Assembly (NCBI GenBank): GCA_903845055.1
Contig: CAIMWF010000116.1
Location: forward strand, 1-53,318
Direction of reading: 5' to 3'
DNA length: 53,318 nucleotides
Source: an uncultured Bacteroidales bacterium
Lineage (GTDB): Bacteria; Bacteroidota; Bacteroidia; Bacteroidales; FEN-979
Part shown: one piece after another, positions 9,110 through 19,025 of the stretch
Numbering within the stretch: the first letter of the stretch is position 1
Layout of the letters: the number at the start of each line of letters is the position of its first letter
Notes under the pieces: model-generated
The model's database searches: none
Told to the model about the DNA's origin: nothing
The model's input: only the letters and a program-made list of their open reading frames with translations
Program-made: the position numbers and the translations under genes

Positions 9110-10408
9110 TCACCCGGTCACCACCTGGCAGGTATTCCTGCTGCGGAGTTCCATCAGGATTTTTCTTCCCCTTGTGATACGGTTAATCGCTTCGTCGGTA
9201 TAATGACGAATGGTGTACAGTTCAAGTCCGTCGTTGTAGCGCGTTTCATAATCCTTCCCCAGGTAGCTGATGAGCGGCGTCACCTTGTGCGGGTCATTGT
9301 CGATGCAGAAAGAAAAACTGATCGCGGAATTTTGCATGATATTCACCTTTACCCTGAAGTTGGCCAGGATACTGAAAATATCGCTCAGGTTCTCTTCAAG
9401 GATGAATGAGAAATCGCGGGAGGAGACAGAAATGAGCACCTGGTTTTGCTTCACGATGAAGATCGGGGTGGCGATTTTCCATTCCCTGACATTTTTCACG
9501 ATGGTACCGGGCTGATCAGGATCGAGGAACGATTTTACCCGGAGCACGATGTTGGCGTTTTCGAGGGGTTTGATCGTTTTCGGGTGGATCACGCTGGCCC
9601 CGTAATAGGTTAGCTCGACGGCCTCCCGGTAAGAAAGGGTTTCAAGACACACGGCGTCGGGCATCAGTTTGGGATCGGCGTTCATCACCCCGGGCACATC
9701 TTTCCAGATGGTCATCTCCTTCGCATGCAATGAAAAAGCAAAGATGGCCGCCGAAAAATCGGAACCTTCGCGACCAAGGGTGGTTGTGTTTCCCTCCTGA
9801 TCACACCCCAGGAACCCCTGGGTGAGGGCAATTTTCCCCGGCACCGGGCTGGTCCCGAAATAGCTGCTGATCGCCGAACTGATCCGCGGTTCGGTGACCT
9901 TCCAGTTTACCCGCGCATCCCGGTATGTTGAATCGGTTCTGATCAGTTCCCTTACGTCGAAAAGCCTTACCGGGATTCCCTGCCCGGCCAGCCAGTGATG
10001 TACGATTGCCGTGGAGAAAAGCTCCCCGTAACTGACCACCTGGTCATATTCAAAATCACGTTCATGACCCATTCCGGAGTACAGGTGCCCCTTCCGGATA
10101 TAGCCGCGCAACTGGTTGAACAGGGAATCAAGCTCCCCGTAAACCGGGTGGTCCTTGTCGGCGAAAAGGTTGTTCACGATCCCGAAATGGTAATCGCGCA
10201 CCTTCCCGAAGGCTTCGATGACCGCGACAGGATCCCTGTTTAAATAGTGTTCAAGCACCGATTCGAGTGCATTGGTCGTTTTCCCCATGGCCGAAACCAC
10301 GACCAGCAGCGGCATGTCGGGGAACCGTTTGAGTATGGAGGCGACGTTGATGATCCCGCCGGCACTGTTGATGGAGGCGCCGCCAAATTTGAAGACCCTG
10401 ATGTGCAT
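9110..10408 (-). CDS. Aspartate kinase
   Basis: A 432-residue aspartokinase that phosphorylates aspartate, the first step towards lysine, threonine and methionine. It starts with the family signature VFKFGGASI; VVSAMGKTTNAL and the TLGREGSDFSAA segment form the rest of the amino-acid kinase active site. The region after about residue 300 (VSVSSRDFSFILEE...) looks like paired ACT regulatory domains, so feedback inhibition by an end-product amino acid is likely. It is a single-function kinase: no homoserine dehydrogenase domain is fused. The gene is divergent from fbp. Confidence 0.92.
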   Translation of the reverse strand: MHIRVFKFGGASINSAGGIINVASILKRFPDMPLLVVVSAMGKTTNALESVLEHYLNRDPVAVIEAFGKVRDYHFGIVNNLFADKDHPVYGELDSLFNQLRGYIRKGHLYSGMGHERDFEYDQVVSYGELFSTAIVHHWLAGQGIPVRLFDVRELIRTDSTYRDARVNWKVTEPRISSAISSYFGTSPVPGKIALTQGFLGCDQEGNTTTLGREGSDFSAAIFAFSLHAKEMTIWKDVPGVMNADPKLMPDAVCLETLSYREAVELTYYGASVIHPKTIKPLENANIVLRVKSFLDPDQPGTIVKNVREWKIATPIFIVKQNQVLISVSSRDFSFILEENLSDIFSILANFRVKVNIMQNSAISFSFCIDNDPHKVTPLISYLGKDYETRYNDGLELYTIRHYTDEAINRITRGRKILMELRSRNTCQVVTG

Positions 10409-10412
10409 GGCG

Positions 10413-10420
10413 CAAATGTA
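10413..10420 (-). promoter_or_regulatory. -7 promoter box for aspartokinase
   Basis: The minus strand reads TACATTTG, ending 5 bases before the start codon at 10408, which again predicts a nearly leaderless transcript. No clear -33 element is present. Confidence 0.45.
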
Positions 10421-10434
10421 AAGAAAAACTAAGA

Positions 10435-10462
10435 TTGGATTCGACGGAAATCCTTATTTTTG
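10435..10462 (+). promoter_or_regulatory. Promoter for fructose-1,6-bisphosphatase
   Basis: TTG at 10435-10437 and TATTTTTG at 10455-10462 are 17 bases apart. The -7 box lies 21 bases before ATG 10484. This excludes the in-frame TTG at 10460 as a start, since it lies inside the promoter. Confidence 0.55.
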
Positions 10463-10483
10463 TACGCTAAAACCAGCAATCCC

Positions 10484-11503
10484 ATGAAATTCAAAACCCT
10501 TACCGAGTTTATCATCGAACAACAGTCGGAATATCCCCAGGCTTCAGGCGAATTGTCCAGGCTACTCAATGACATAGGCATTGCGGCCAAGTTCGTTAAC
10601 CGCGAAGTGAACCGCGCCGGGCTCGGCGAGGTGATGGGCTATGCCGGTGAGGTGAATGTGCAGGGCGAAGATCAGAAAAAACTGGATGTTTATGCAAACG
10701 ACCAGTTCATTGCGGCCCTGAAGTCGGGTGGGCAATGCTGTGCCATTGGCTCCGAGGAAAATGAGGATATCATCATTCTCGACAATGATGTCTCGAAACA
10801 TGGCAAATATGTCGTCGCCATGGATCCGCTCGACGGTTCTTCCAACATCGAATCGAACGTCTCCATCGGTACCCTCTTCTCAATTTACCGCCGCCGCACC
10901 GTCAGGGGAGCCGCCCAGCTTGAGGATTTCCTGCAGCCCGGCCGAAACCTGGTTGCCGCCGGTTACGTGATCTACGGTTCCTCCACGATGCTGGTCTATA
11001 CCACCGGTTACGGTGTCAATGGTTTTACGCTCGATCCCTCCGTCGGCTTGTTCATCCTGAGTCATCCCGATATGAAATATCCCGAACTTGGAACCATTTA
11101 CTCGATCAACGAAGCCAACTATTTTTCATTCCCGGAAGGGGTCAGGCAGTACATCCATTTTTGCCAGGAGGAGGACACGGCAACCCACCGTCCCTATTCC
11201 ACCCGGTACATCGGGTCGATGGTTGCCGATATTCACAGGAACATGATCCGCGGCGGTGTTTTTCTATACCCTGGTACCTCCAAAAATAAAAAAGGCAAAC
11301 TGCGGTTGCTCTACGAATGCAACCCGGTAGCCTTCCTGGCCGAACAGGCCGGAGGTAAGGCCTCCGACGGGTTCCGCCGCATCCTCGACATCCAGCCGGC
11401 ATCCCTTCATGAGCGCTCTCCCCTGTTCGTCGGACCAACCTACATGGTTGAAAAGGCCGAAGAACTGATGAAGGAACATTCACCCGATTTCAGGATCGAT
11501 TGA
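10484..11503 (+). CDS. fbp: Fructose-1,6-bisphosphatase class I
   Basis: A 339-residue class I fructose-bisphosphatase, which removes the 1-phosphate from fructose-1,6-bisphosphate in gluconeogenesis. The metal-binding signature [15 protein letters not shown] is present (about residues 109-123), and SEENED upstream supplies further metal ligands; the family C-terminal region [18 protein letters not shown] with the catalytic-site residues is intact. The last four bases overlap the TTG start of mfd (TTGA), suggesting translational coupling. With the PPi-type phosphofructokinase nearby, the cell has both a reversible and an irreversible way to interconvert the same two sugars. Confidence 0.94.
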   Translation: MKFKTLTEFIIEQQSEYPQASGELSRLLNDIGIAAKFVNREVNRAGLGEVMGYAGEVNVQGEDQKKLDVYANDQFIAALKSGGQCCAIGSEENEDIIILDNDVSKHGKYVVAMDPLDGSSNIESNVSIGTLFSIYRRRTVRGAAQLEDFLQPGRNLVAAGYVIYGSSTMLVYTTGYGVNGFTLDPSVGLFILSHPDMKYPELGTIYSINEANYFSFPEGVRQYIHFCQEEDTATHRPYSTRYIGSMVADIHRNMIRGGVFLYPGTSKNKKGKLRLLYECNPVAFLAEQAGGKASDGFRRILDIQPASLHERSPLFVGPTYMVEKAEELMKEHSPDFRID

Positions 11504-14500
11504 AACCTTCAGGTCTTTTATCCCTTTACAGAGAAAGCGCCCTGGTCAGGGAGGTCGCGGGCAGGTTTGCAGGGTCGGGTGAGGACCACAAGCGCTTTCG
11601 CCTTCATTTGCAGGGGCTCGTAGGATCTTCCCGTTCCATGGTCGCCGCGGCGGCTTTTGAAGCCGGCACCCAGGTTCACCTGGTTCTGCTTCCCGACAAA
11701 GAATCAGCGGCTTATTTCTTCAATGACCTCCAGCAGATACTGGGCGATCGTGTCTATTATTTTCCATCCTCCTTCAAACGCGGGTTCCACACCGGTGTCA
11801 AAGACAACCAGGGACTCCTTTCGCGCACCGAGGTGCTGAACCACCTGAACAGCCGAGCCAGGAAATTCATCGTGGTGAGTTTTCCGGAGGCCATCTCCGA
11901 AAAGGTGGTGAATAAGAAATACCTCGAAAAGAATACCCTGAAACTGTCGGTCGGTGAACAGGTAAGCATGGATTTCATCCTCGACCTGCTGGTGGAATAT
12001 GAATTCGAGCGGGCCGATTTCGTGGTGGAACCAGGCCAGTTTTCGCTGCGCGGCGGACTCATCGATGTCTATTCCTTCAGCAGCGACCATCCCTACCGGA
12101 TCGAATTCAGCGGCAACCGGGTGTCGACGATGCGCACCTTCGACCCATCGACCCAGCTCTCCATCAGCAAAATGGAGGAGATCAGCATTGTCCCCGACAT
12201 ACGTGTCAATGCTGAAAAGAAGATCGCCTATGAATCGCTGTTTGCCTTCCTGCCCGACCGGGCCGCCATCTGGCTGGAAGATCCCGGGTCGATGGCCCAC
12301 GGGATGGAAAAACTGCCTGATTCCGAATTGCTGCTGCATGGGAGTGAATTCCTGAAGGCGCTCCTGGACTTTTCAACCATCGAATTCGGGAACAGCTGCT
12401 ACTTCAGGACCGCGCAGTCCATCGCTTTCAACACTGTTCCCCAGCCCTCCTTCAACAAGAATTTCGACCTGCTGCTGCAGGACCTTCACCGGAATTCCGC
12501 CATGGGATACCAGAACTTCCTGCTTGCCGACAACCCCAAGCAGGCAGAGCGGCTGCAAAGCATCTTTGAGGACATCGAGTCAAAAAAAGGTGACCCAACG
12601 GTCGTTACGCACCACGCGTCACGCGGGGCTGATGAGACGGCCTCCGGCCAGCCTCCCGTATCGCACACCACGCTGAACTTCTCTCTGCACGAGGGCTTCA
12701 TCGACCGCGACCTCCGGCTGGCCTGTTACACCGACCACCAGATATTCGAGCGTTACCACAAGTTCCACCTGCGCGATGGTTACAAGGCCAAGGAGGCCCT
12801 GACCCTCAAAGACCTGTATGACCTTCGTCCCGGCGATTTTGTGACCCACATCGATCACGGCGTAGGCCGGTTCGACGGCCTCGAAAAGATCATCAACAAC
12901 GGCAAGGAGCAGGAGGCCATCAGGCTGATATACAAGAATGACGACCTGCTCTACGTGAGCATTCACTCCCTGCACCGTATTTCCAAATACATCGGCAAGG
13001 AGGGGAGTCCCCCCTCTCTCAACCGGCTGGGGTCGGATGTCTGGAACAAACTCAAGAACAAGACCAAGAGCAGGGTTAAAGATATCGCGAAGGAGCTGAT
13101 CAGGCTCTATGCCGAGCGGCGGGCTTCCAAAGGGCTTGCCTGCGCACCCGATACCTACCTGCAGACGGAACTGGAGGCCTCCTTTATTTACGAAGACACC
13201 CCCGACCAGATCAAGGCAACCATCGACATCAAGAAGGACCTGGAGGAAACGTACCCGATGGACCGGCTGATTTGCGGGGACGTCGGTTTCGGGAAAACCG
13301 AGATCGCCATCCGGGCCGCCTTCAAGGTAGTGACCGAGAGCAAGCAGGTGGCGGTTCTCGTGCCAACCACCATTCTCGCGCTGCAACACTTCAAGACATT
13401 TTCCGACAGGCTGAAATCATTTCCCTGCAGGGTCGATTACATCAACCGTTTCAAATCGGCCAAAGACCAGAAGCTGCTGCTTGCCGACCTTGCGGCGGGA
13501 AAGATCGACATACTGATCGGGACCCACCGTTTGCTCAGCAAGGATGTGCAGTTCAGCGATCTCGGCCTGCTCATCATCGACGAGGAACAGAAATTCGGGG
13601 TGGGGGCGAAGGAAAAGATCAAGATGCTGAAGGTGAATGTCGACACCCTTACTCTCACAGCCACTCCCATCCCGCGAACCCTCCAGTTCTCGCTGATGGG
13701 TGCCCACGATCTTTCCATCATCAATACCCCGCCGCCCAACCGCTACCCGGTGCAAACCGAGATCCATCCCTTCGGGGAGGAGGTGATCAGGGAGGCGATC
13801 AGCTTTGAAGTTGCACGCGGCGGCCAGGTGTTTTTCGTGACCACGAGGGTCATGAACATCATGGAACTCTCGGGCATGGTGCAGCGCATGGTGCCGGGGG
13901 TGAAGGTTGCCGTTGCCCACGGACAGATGGAGGGCCATAAGCTTGAAAAGGTGATGGTCGATTTCATCGAAGGAGAATATGACGTACTCATTGCCACCAC
14001 CATCATCGAATCGGGGCTCGATATTTCAAATGTCAACACCATCATCATCAACGATGCACACCATTACGGGCTGAGCGACCTGCACCAGCTCCGGGGCAGG
14101 GTAGGGCGATCCAACAAAAAGGCCTTCTGTTACCTGCTGGCCCCGCCCATGTCGTCGCTTACTGATGAGGCGCGTAAAAGACTGCGGGCCATCGAGGAGT
14201 TCGCCGACCTGGGGAGCGGATTCAATATTGCCATGCGCGATCTCGATATCCGGGGGGCGGGCAACATCCTGGGTGCCGAGCAAAGCGGTTTTATCTCGGA
14301 AATCGGGTTCGAAATGTACCAGAAGATCCTGGATGAGGCGCTGCTTGAACTCAGGGAGAACGATTTCACCGAACAGTTGCCGACCGACCCGCCTAAAACC
14401 TATGTGCGTGAATGCGTCATCGAAACCGACCTGGAGATCCTGATCCCCGATTATTACATCACCAACATCACCGAAAGGCTGAATCTGTACAAGGAACTTG

Positions 14501-14874
14501 ACTCGGTTGAAACCGAGGAAAACCTGCTGAAGTTCAGGGAGCGGATGACCGACCGCTTTGGCGAACTGCCGCCCCAGACGGAAACCCTGCTCCATACCAT
14601 CCGATTGCGCTGGATGGCGCGCAAACTGGGATTTGAAAAGCTGGTGCTGCGCAACGAAAGGCTCACCGCCTATTTTATCAGCAATGCCGAATCGTCCTAT
14701 TTCCAGTCGCCGCAGTTTAATTATATCCTGGAATGCATCAAAACGACCAGGACTGACTGCAAGATGAAGGAGGAAAAAGGCAGGCTCTTCATGACCTTCA
14801 GGGAGGTTTCAGGGATAAATAGCGCCATTGGTAAACTGGAAGCATTCCAAATTTCAAAAGTTACTAACATTTAA
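11500..14874 (+). CDS. mfd: Transcription-repair coupling factor
   Basis: A 1124-residue Mfd, the cytoplasmic ATPase that pushes RNA polymerase off DNA lesions and recruits UvrA. In order: UvrB-like N-terminal module (about 1-350), RNA-polymerase-interacting CarD-like domain ([14 protein letters not shown], about 445), helicase core with Walker A GDVGFGKT (about 592), [11 protein letters not shown] (about 690), [10 protein letters not shown] and [10 protein letters not shown], then the C-terminal TRCF domain. Length matches the family. The start is the TTG at 11500, which overlaps the fbp stop; the next in-frame ATG (11638) would delete conserved N-terminal sequence. Pairing of fbp and mfd is an expression arrangement with no obvious functional link. 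Confidence 0.94.
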   Translation: MKPSGLLSLYRESALVREVAGRFAGSGEDHKRFRLHLQGLVGSSRSMVAAAAFEAGTQVHLVLLPDKESAAYFFNDLQQILGDRVYYFPSSFKRGFHTGVKDNQGLLSRTEVLNHLNSRARKFIVVSFPEAISEKVVNKKYLEKNTLKLSVGEQVSMDFILDLLVEYEFERADFVVEPGQFSLRGGLIDVYSFSSDHPYRIEFSGNRVSTMRTFDPSTQLSISKMEEISIVPDIRVNAEKKIAYESLFAFLPDRAAIWLEDPGSMAHGMEKLPDSELLLHGSEFLKALLDFSTIEFGNSCYFRTAQSIAFNTVPQPSFNKNFDLLLQDLHRNSAMGYQNFLLADNPKQAERLQSIFEDIESKKGDPTVVTHHASRGADETASGQPPVSHTTLNFSLHEGFIDRDLRLACYTDHQIFERYHKFHLRDGYKAKEALTLKDLYDLRPGDFVTHIDHGVGRFDGLEKIINNGKEQEAIRLIYKNDDLLYVSIHSLHRISKYIGKEGSPPSLNRLGSDVWNKLKNKTKSRVKDIAKELIRLYAERRASKGLACAPDTYLQTELEASFIYEDTPDQIKATIDIKKDLEETYPMDRLICGDVGFGKTEIAIRAAFKVVTESKQVAVLVPTTILALQHFKTFSDRLKSFPCRVDYINRFKSAKDQKLLLADLAAGKIDILIGTHRLLSKDVQFSDLGLLIIDEEQKFGVGAKEKIKMLKVNVDTLTLTATPIPRTLQFSLMGAHDLSIINTPPPNRYPVQTEIHPFGEEVIREAISFEVARGGQVFFVTTRVMNIMELSGMVQRMVPGVKVAVAHGQMEGHKLEKVMVDFIEGEYDVLIATTIIESGLDISNVNTIIINDAHHYGLSDLHQLRGRVGRSNKKAFCYLLAPPMSSLTDEARKRLRAIEEFADLGSGFNIAMRDLDIRGAGNILGAEQSGFISEIGFEMYQKILDEALLELRENDFTEQLPTDPPKTYVRECVIETDLEILIPDYYITNITERLNLYKELDSVETEENLLKFRERMTDRFGELPPQTETLLHTIRLRWMARKLGFEKLVLRNERLTAYFISNAESSYFQSPQFNYILECIKTTRTDCKMKEEKGRLFMTFREVSGINSAIGKLEAFQISKVTNI

Positions 14875-14887
14875 CAATTCATTTATA

Positions 14888-14915
14888 TTGGCTGCCCTTA
14901 CTTTTCTTAATTTTG
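14888..14915 (+). promoter_or_regulatory. Promoter for the lamin-tail T9SS protein
   Basis: TTG (14888-14890) and TAATTTTG (14908-14915) are separated by 17 bases, 39 bases before the ATG at 14954. Confidence 0.55.
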
Positions 14916-14953
14916 TTCCTGATTTTCGGGTAGTAACCATTTAACACAAACAT

Positions 14954-15973
14954 ATGAGAAAACTTGTACTTTTTTTAATTGCATTCTTAGCCTCAGGCGC
15001 ACTTTTTGCCCAAACCGACTGTTCAGACCTGTTCATATCACAATATATTGAAGGATGGAACAACAACAAGTCCCTTGAAATTTACAACCCGACCCAGTCG
15101 GCCATTACCCTCGACAATGTTTACCGGGTGATTCGATGGTCAAACGGCAATTCGGCTGCCGACGGGGATCCCCTGTATGTGCTTCCCCTCACCGGGACCA
15201 TCCAGCCATTCAAGGTCATGGTCATGATCCAGGATACCACCAAACCCGGGCAGGATACCATGGTATGGCCTGCGTTGCGCAAAAAAGGCACCTGGCTTGC
15301 CCCATACGATTACGGCGGAACCACCCCGGGTGGCAATGTCTGTTTCTGGAATGGCGATGATGCCATTTCTATCCAGAAAAAGATCGGCGCCACCTGGACG
15401 GACATCGACATTTTTGGTGAAATCGGCGTCAGGCCCAAGAACTGGCAGGGAACCTACAGCCCTTCGGGTGCCTGGACCGATACCAAGCCCTATATTCTTG
15501 GCGTGGGCATGTATCTTACCAAGAGCCACGGCCTGAAACGCAAACACACCATCAAACACGGGGTTGACCGTGCCACCATGATCACTTACGGAAACACAAG
15601 TACCGGGGGTGTCCCCGATAGTTTCTACGCACTGCTTGAATATGATACCCTTGCCGTGAATTTCTTCGACAGCCTTGGCCATCACTGGTGCGATTGCAAA
15701 ACCGCTTCCGGAATCGGTAAAATCACCGCCGGTCAGAATGTTGTCATCCAGCCGAATCCTGTTACCAACGGCAGGTTTACCGTTCAGGCACCCCAGCCCT
15801 TAACCTCCGTGGAAATTGTCACTATTGTCGGACAATCTGTTTTTCACCAGGATTTTTCGGCACCTCAGCGCGAAGCCCTTGTTGTATTTAACACCATGCC
15901 CTCAGGTGTCTACTTGGTACAGGTGAAATATGGCAACGACCAGTCGGTCTCCAAAAAAATCATCATTCAATAA
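14954..15973 (+). CDS. Secreted lamin-tail-domain protein with T9SS sorting domain
   Basis: A 339-residue protein with a signal peptide (MRKLVLFLIAFLASGALFAQ, cut after about residue 20). The mature start has the pattern DLFISQYIEGWNNNKSLEIYNPT, typical of the lamin-tail (LTD) immunoglobulin-like fold found in secreted Bacteroidota nucleases and surface proteins. The C-terminus (about 250-339: NVVIQPNPVTNGRFTV...GVYLVQVKYG) is a T9SS type A sorting domain. No catalytic domain is visible, so it may bind or scaffold at the surface. Its neighbours are a TonB receptor and a PLD-like protein, consistent with a shared extracellular task, but that is inference. A strong terminator follows. Confidence 0.78.
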   Translation: MRKLVLFLIAFLASGALFAQTDCSDLFISQYIEGWNNNKSLEIYNPTQSAITLDNVYRVIRWSNGNSAADGDPLYVLPLTGTIQPFKVMVMIQDTTKPGQDTMVWPALRKKGTWLAPYDYGGTTPGGNVCFWNGDDAISIQKKIGATWTDIDIFGEIGVRPKNWQGTYSPSGAWTDTKPYILGVGMYLTKSHGLKRKHTIKHGVDRATMITYGNTSTGGVPDSFYALLEYDTLAVNFFDSLGHHWCDCKTASGIGKITAGQNVVIQPNPVTNGRFTVQAPQPLTSVEIVTIVGQSVFHQDFSAPQREALVVFNTMPSGVYLVQVKYGNDQSVSKKIIIQ

Positions 15974-16025
15974 TAAGCCAGGCCCGGGTTTCTGTTTATT
16001 TTACCTGGTGTTGATTCAATGGCAG

Positions 16026-16060
16026 AATAGAGGGACGAGGCTTGCCTCGTCCCTCTATTT
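16026..16060 (+). terminator. Terminator between lamin-tail protein and TonB receptor
   Basis: A perfect 15-base inverted repeat (AATAGAGGGACGAGG / its complement, loop CTTG) followed by TTT. It lies 53 bases after the stop of the upstream gene and 20 before the TonB receptor ATG. Confidence 0.8.
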
Positions 16061-16079
16061 CACCTAATCCAAGAATTTT

Positions 16080-18899
16080 ATGACAAAATATCTTACCATT
16101 TTATTTCTTTCGTTGCTTTTTCCCGTGATCCTGTTTGCACAAAAGCACCAGGTGAGGGGGATCGTTACCGATGCCAATTCGGGCGAGACCCTGATCGGCG
16201 CCACCATCTCCTACGGCGAAGGCAAAGGGGTGATCAGCGACATGGACGGGCGTTATTTTATCAAACTCGATAAAGGCACCTATCATTTAAAAGTGTCGTA
16301 TGTGGGGTACGTGCAGCAGGTCGCGGACATCACCATGCAGGAGTCGGACATTACCCAGAATTTTCAATTGAAAACGCCCACGCTGACCGAGGTGGAAGTG
16401 GTTGCGGATGTGGCGAAAACCCGTGAAACTCCGGTGGCCTTTTCAACCGTACAACCGATTAAATTGCAGGAGGAACTCGCTGCACGCGATATCCCGATGA
16501 TCCTGAACAAAACCCCCGGGGTTTATGCAACCCAGCAGGGTGGCGGCGACGGCGATGCACGTATCAACATCCGCGGTTTCAGCCAGCGTAACCTTGCCGT
16601 GATGATCGATGGGATCCCGGTAAACGACATGGAAAACGGCTGGGTCTACTGGTCCAACTGGTTTGGCCTCGACGCCGTTACCAGGAGCATCCAGGTCCAG
16701 CGCGGACTGGGAGCTTCAAAACTTGCACTGCCGTCGGTAGGAGGTACCATGAACATCATTACCAAAGGCATCGATGCAAACTTTGGCGGCACAATTAAAC
16801 AGGAAGTTGGTTCTGATGGCTTCCTCCGCACCTCGCTGGGCCTTACCAGCGGCCAGCTGAACCACGGCTGGGGGGTCACGGTAGCAGGATCATATAAACA
16901 GGGAAACGGATGGGTGGAAAACACCTGGACCAAGGGTTGGTTTGGATATATCAGGGTGGATAAACGTCTCGGAAAGCATACGCTTACGTTTTCTGCCATG
17001 GGTGCTCCCCAGCAACACGCCCAGCGTGCCTACCAAAAATCGATCGCGACCTTTGACACGTATGGAATCCGTTACAACTCGAACTGGGGACACCTGAACC
17101 GCTGGACCGAGAAGGATGCCCAGGGCAACCCGGTATACACCGGGACTACTGAAAACCTTTCCCAGTCAAAGAATTACTTTTTTAAACCACAGATCAGCCT
17201 GAGGGATTTCTGGAGGATCAACGACAAATTTTACCTGTCGAATATCATCTATGCTTCGATTGGCAACGGCGGAGGGACCACGAATTTTTCGTCCAATGCT
17301 GCCGGCGCCTATGGCACTTCAACCTTCAATACCAATCAGTCCGACGGACTGATCAATTACCAGTTTTATTACGACATCAACAAAAACGATCCTACCCACC
17401 GGTCGGGGGCCATTATCCGCAGCAGCGTGAATAACCACAGGTGGTTCGGGTTACTGTCGACCTTCAACTGGGAGATCAACGCCAAGCTGACCTTGTCAGG
17501 CGGACTCGACCTGCGAACATACAAGGCCCAGCATTATGGCGAAGTATACGACCTGTTGGGAGGTGATTTTGTGAGGGACGATGCCAACCAGAACATCAAC
17601 CCTTACCAGACCAAATTCTATATGGGGGATAAAATCTATTACTACAACGACGCACTGGTTCGCTGGGGTGGCGTTTTTACCCAGCTGGAATATAAAACCG
17701 GTAACTGGTCGGCCTTTGTCAATTTAACCACGGCAGTATCGGCTTACCAGAGGATCGATTATTTTAAAAAGAAAGACCTTGTTATCGATGGGAATACTTT
17801 TACCCAGGCAGTGGGATTTGGAGATACCTTTTTTTATAATGGTTCGAAAACCCTTACGGCTACAAAGGTTGACTCGCATTATACATCAAACGACACTACC
17901 TACGTAATAAAGCAGACCGGCAGTAAAAAAGACACCTCGTTCATCGTTAACGCAAAGGGTTATAATAACAATTCTGCCGAAGCCCGTGCAACGCAGACTA
18001 AGTGGAGGGTTTTCCCCGGTTATACCTTTAAAGGCGGGTTGAACTACAACATTAACAAAAAGAATAATGTATTTGTCAACCTGGGATACCTGTCCAAGGC
18101 CCCGCGCTTTGCAAACGTGTTCAACAACGCAAACCAGGAGATCCAGGATGCAAAGAACGAGGTGATCGAGGCTGTTGAACTCGGATACAGCTTCAACACC
18201 AAAAAGATTGCACTGAATTTCAATGCCTACCTCATTAAGTGGAACAACAGACCACTGGATGCGCCACTGACCTATACCTACAAGGGAGACCCCTTTCCTT
18301 ACAATATCAACGGGATAGATGCATTGCACAAAGGCATTGAAATTGAATTCGGATACAAACCCGTACCGTCGCTTCAATGGGACCAGGTGCTTGCCTATGG
18401 TGACTGGAAATGGACCTCAGGCGGAACAGCGAATGTGTATGATCCGTCCGGTAACTTGGTAACAAGTTTTACATACAATGCAAAGGGAGTCCATGTTGGT
18501 GACGCTGCCCAATTCCAATTCATGGAAAGTGTTCGCTGGGAAATTATCAAATATCTTTATGTCTCGGCAAGTGTCACCCTGTTTGACAAAAATTATTCAC
18601 AGATGGACCCGTCCTCTCTTACTTCAAATTTCATGGATAAAAACGGTAATCCCCCCGATTCATGGAGAATGCCGATGTATTATCTGGTTGATGCGAATGC
18701 CGGCTACAAGTTCGTGTTTAAAAAATTCAAACTCGATCTCCGTGCTACGGTCATCAACCTGTTCGACAAGGTATATATCGCCGATGCAAAGAACAACGAC
18801 TCTTACTCGACAACAACATCCAACAACGATGCTGCCTCTGCGGGAGTTTATTACGGGATGGGGAGAACGTTCAATGTTTCGCTGGCGCTGAGTTATTAA
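16080..18899 (+). CDS. TonB-dependent outer-membrane receptor with CarboxypepD-like domain
   Basis: A 939-residue outer-membrane active transporter energised by TonB. Residues 1-21 are a signal peptide; about 25-105 form a CarboxypepD-regulatory-like beta domain (VRGIVTDANSGETLIGATI); about 115-235 are the plug (NIRGFSQRNLAVMIDGIPV, QVQRGLGASKLALPSVGGTM); the rest is the 22-strand barrel, ending in an aromatic residue (LALSY). No SusD-type lipoprotein follows, so it is not a standard polysaccharide utilisation pair. The substrate is unknown; neighbours suggest nucleic-acid- or phospho-compound-derived nutrients, which is only an inference. Confidence 0.9.
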   Translation: MTKYLTILFLSLLFPVILFAQKHQVRGIVTDANSGETLIGATISYGEGKGVISDMDGRYFIKLDKGTYHLKVSYVGYVQQVADITMQESDITQNFQLKTPTLTEVEVVADVAKTRETPVAFSTVQPIKLQEELAARDIPMILNKTPGVYATQQGGGDGDARINIRGFSQRNLAVMIDGIPVNDMENGWVYWSNWFGLDAVTRSIQVQRGLGASKLALPSVGGTMNIITKGIDANFGGTIKQEVGSDGFLRTSLGLTSGQLNHGWGVTVAGSYKQGNGWVENTWTKGWFGYIRVDKRLGKHTLTFSAMGAPQQHAQRAYQKSIATFDTYGIRYNSNWGHLNRWTEKDAQGNPVYTGTTENLSQSKNYFFKPQISLRDFWRINDKFYLSNIIYASIGNGGGTTNFSSNAAGAYGTSTFNTNQSDGLINYQFYYDINKNDPTHRSGAIIRSSVNNHRWFGLLSTFNWEINAKLTLSGGLDLRTYKAQHYGEVYDLLGGDFVRDDANQNINPYQTKFYMGDKIYYYNDALVRWGGVFTQLEYKTGNWSAFVNLTTAVSAYQRIDYFKKKDLVIDGNTFTQAVGFGDTFFYNGSKTLTATKVDSHYTSNDTTYVIKQTGSKKDTSFIVNAKGYNNNSAEARATQTKWRVFPGYTFKGGLNYNINKKNNVFVNLGYLSKAPRFANVFNNANQEIQDAKNEVIEAVELGYSFNTKKIALNFNAYLIKWNNRPLDAPLTYTYKGDPFPYNINGIDALHKGIEIEFGYKPVPSLQWDQVLAYGDWKWTSGGTANVYDPSGNLVTSFTYNAKGVHVGDAAQFQFMESVRWEIIKYLYVSASVTLFDKNYSQMDPSSLTSNFMDKNGNPPDSWRMPMYYLVDANAGYKFVFKKFKLDLRATVINLFDKVYIADAKNNDSYSTTTSNNDAASAGVYYGMGRTFNVSLALSY

Positions 18900-19025
18900 G
18901 GGAGTATGAGATGACAAGGTGAAAAGGGTTGAAGTATTTTTGAAAAATTAATTTATTGATCATTGACGGGGATTTTGTGAGATTTTTCCGTATTAACTAA
19001 CGTAAAACAGAAACCAATCAAAAAG

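Noticed and set aside
12619-13389. A 256-residue leftward open frame within mfd
   Set aside because: It lies fully antisense to conserved Mfd helicase motifs and has no family features.
16080-18899. SusC of a polysaccharide utilisation locus
   Set aside because: No SusD-type lipoprotein or glycoside hydrolase is adjacent; the neighbours are T9SS cargo proteins.
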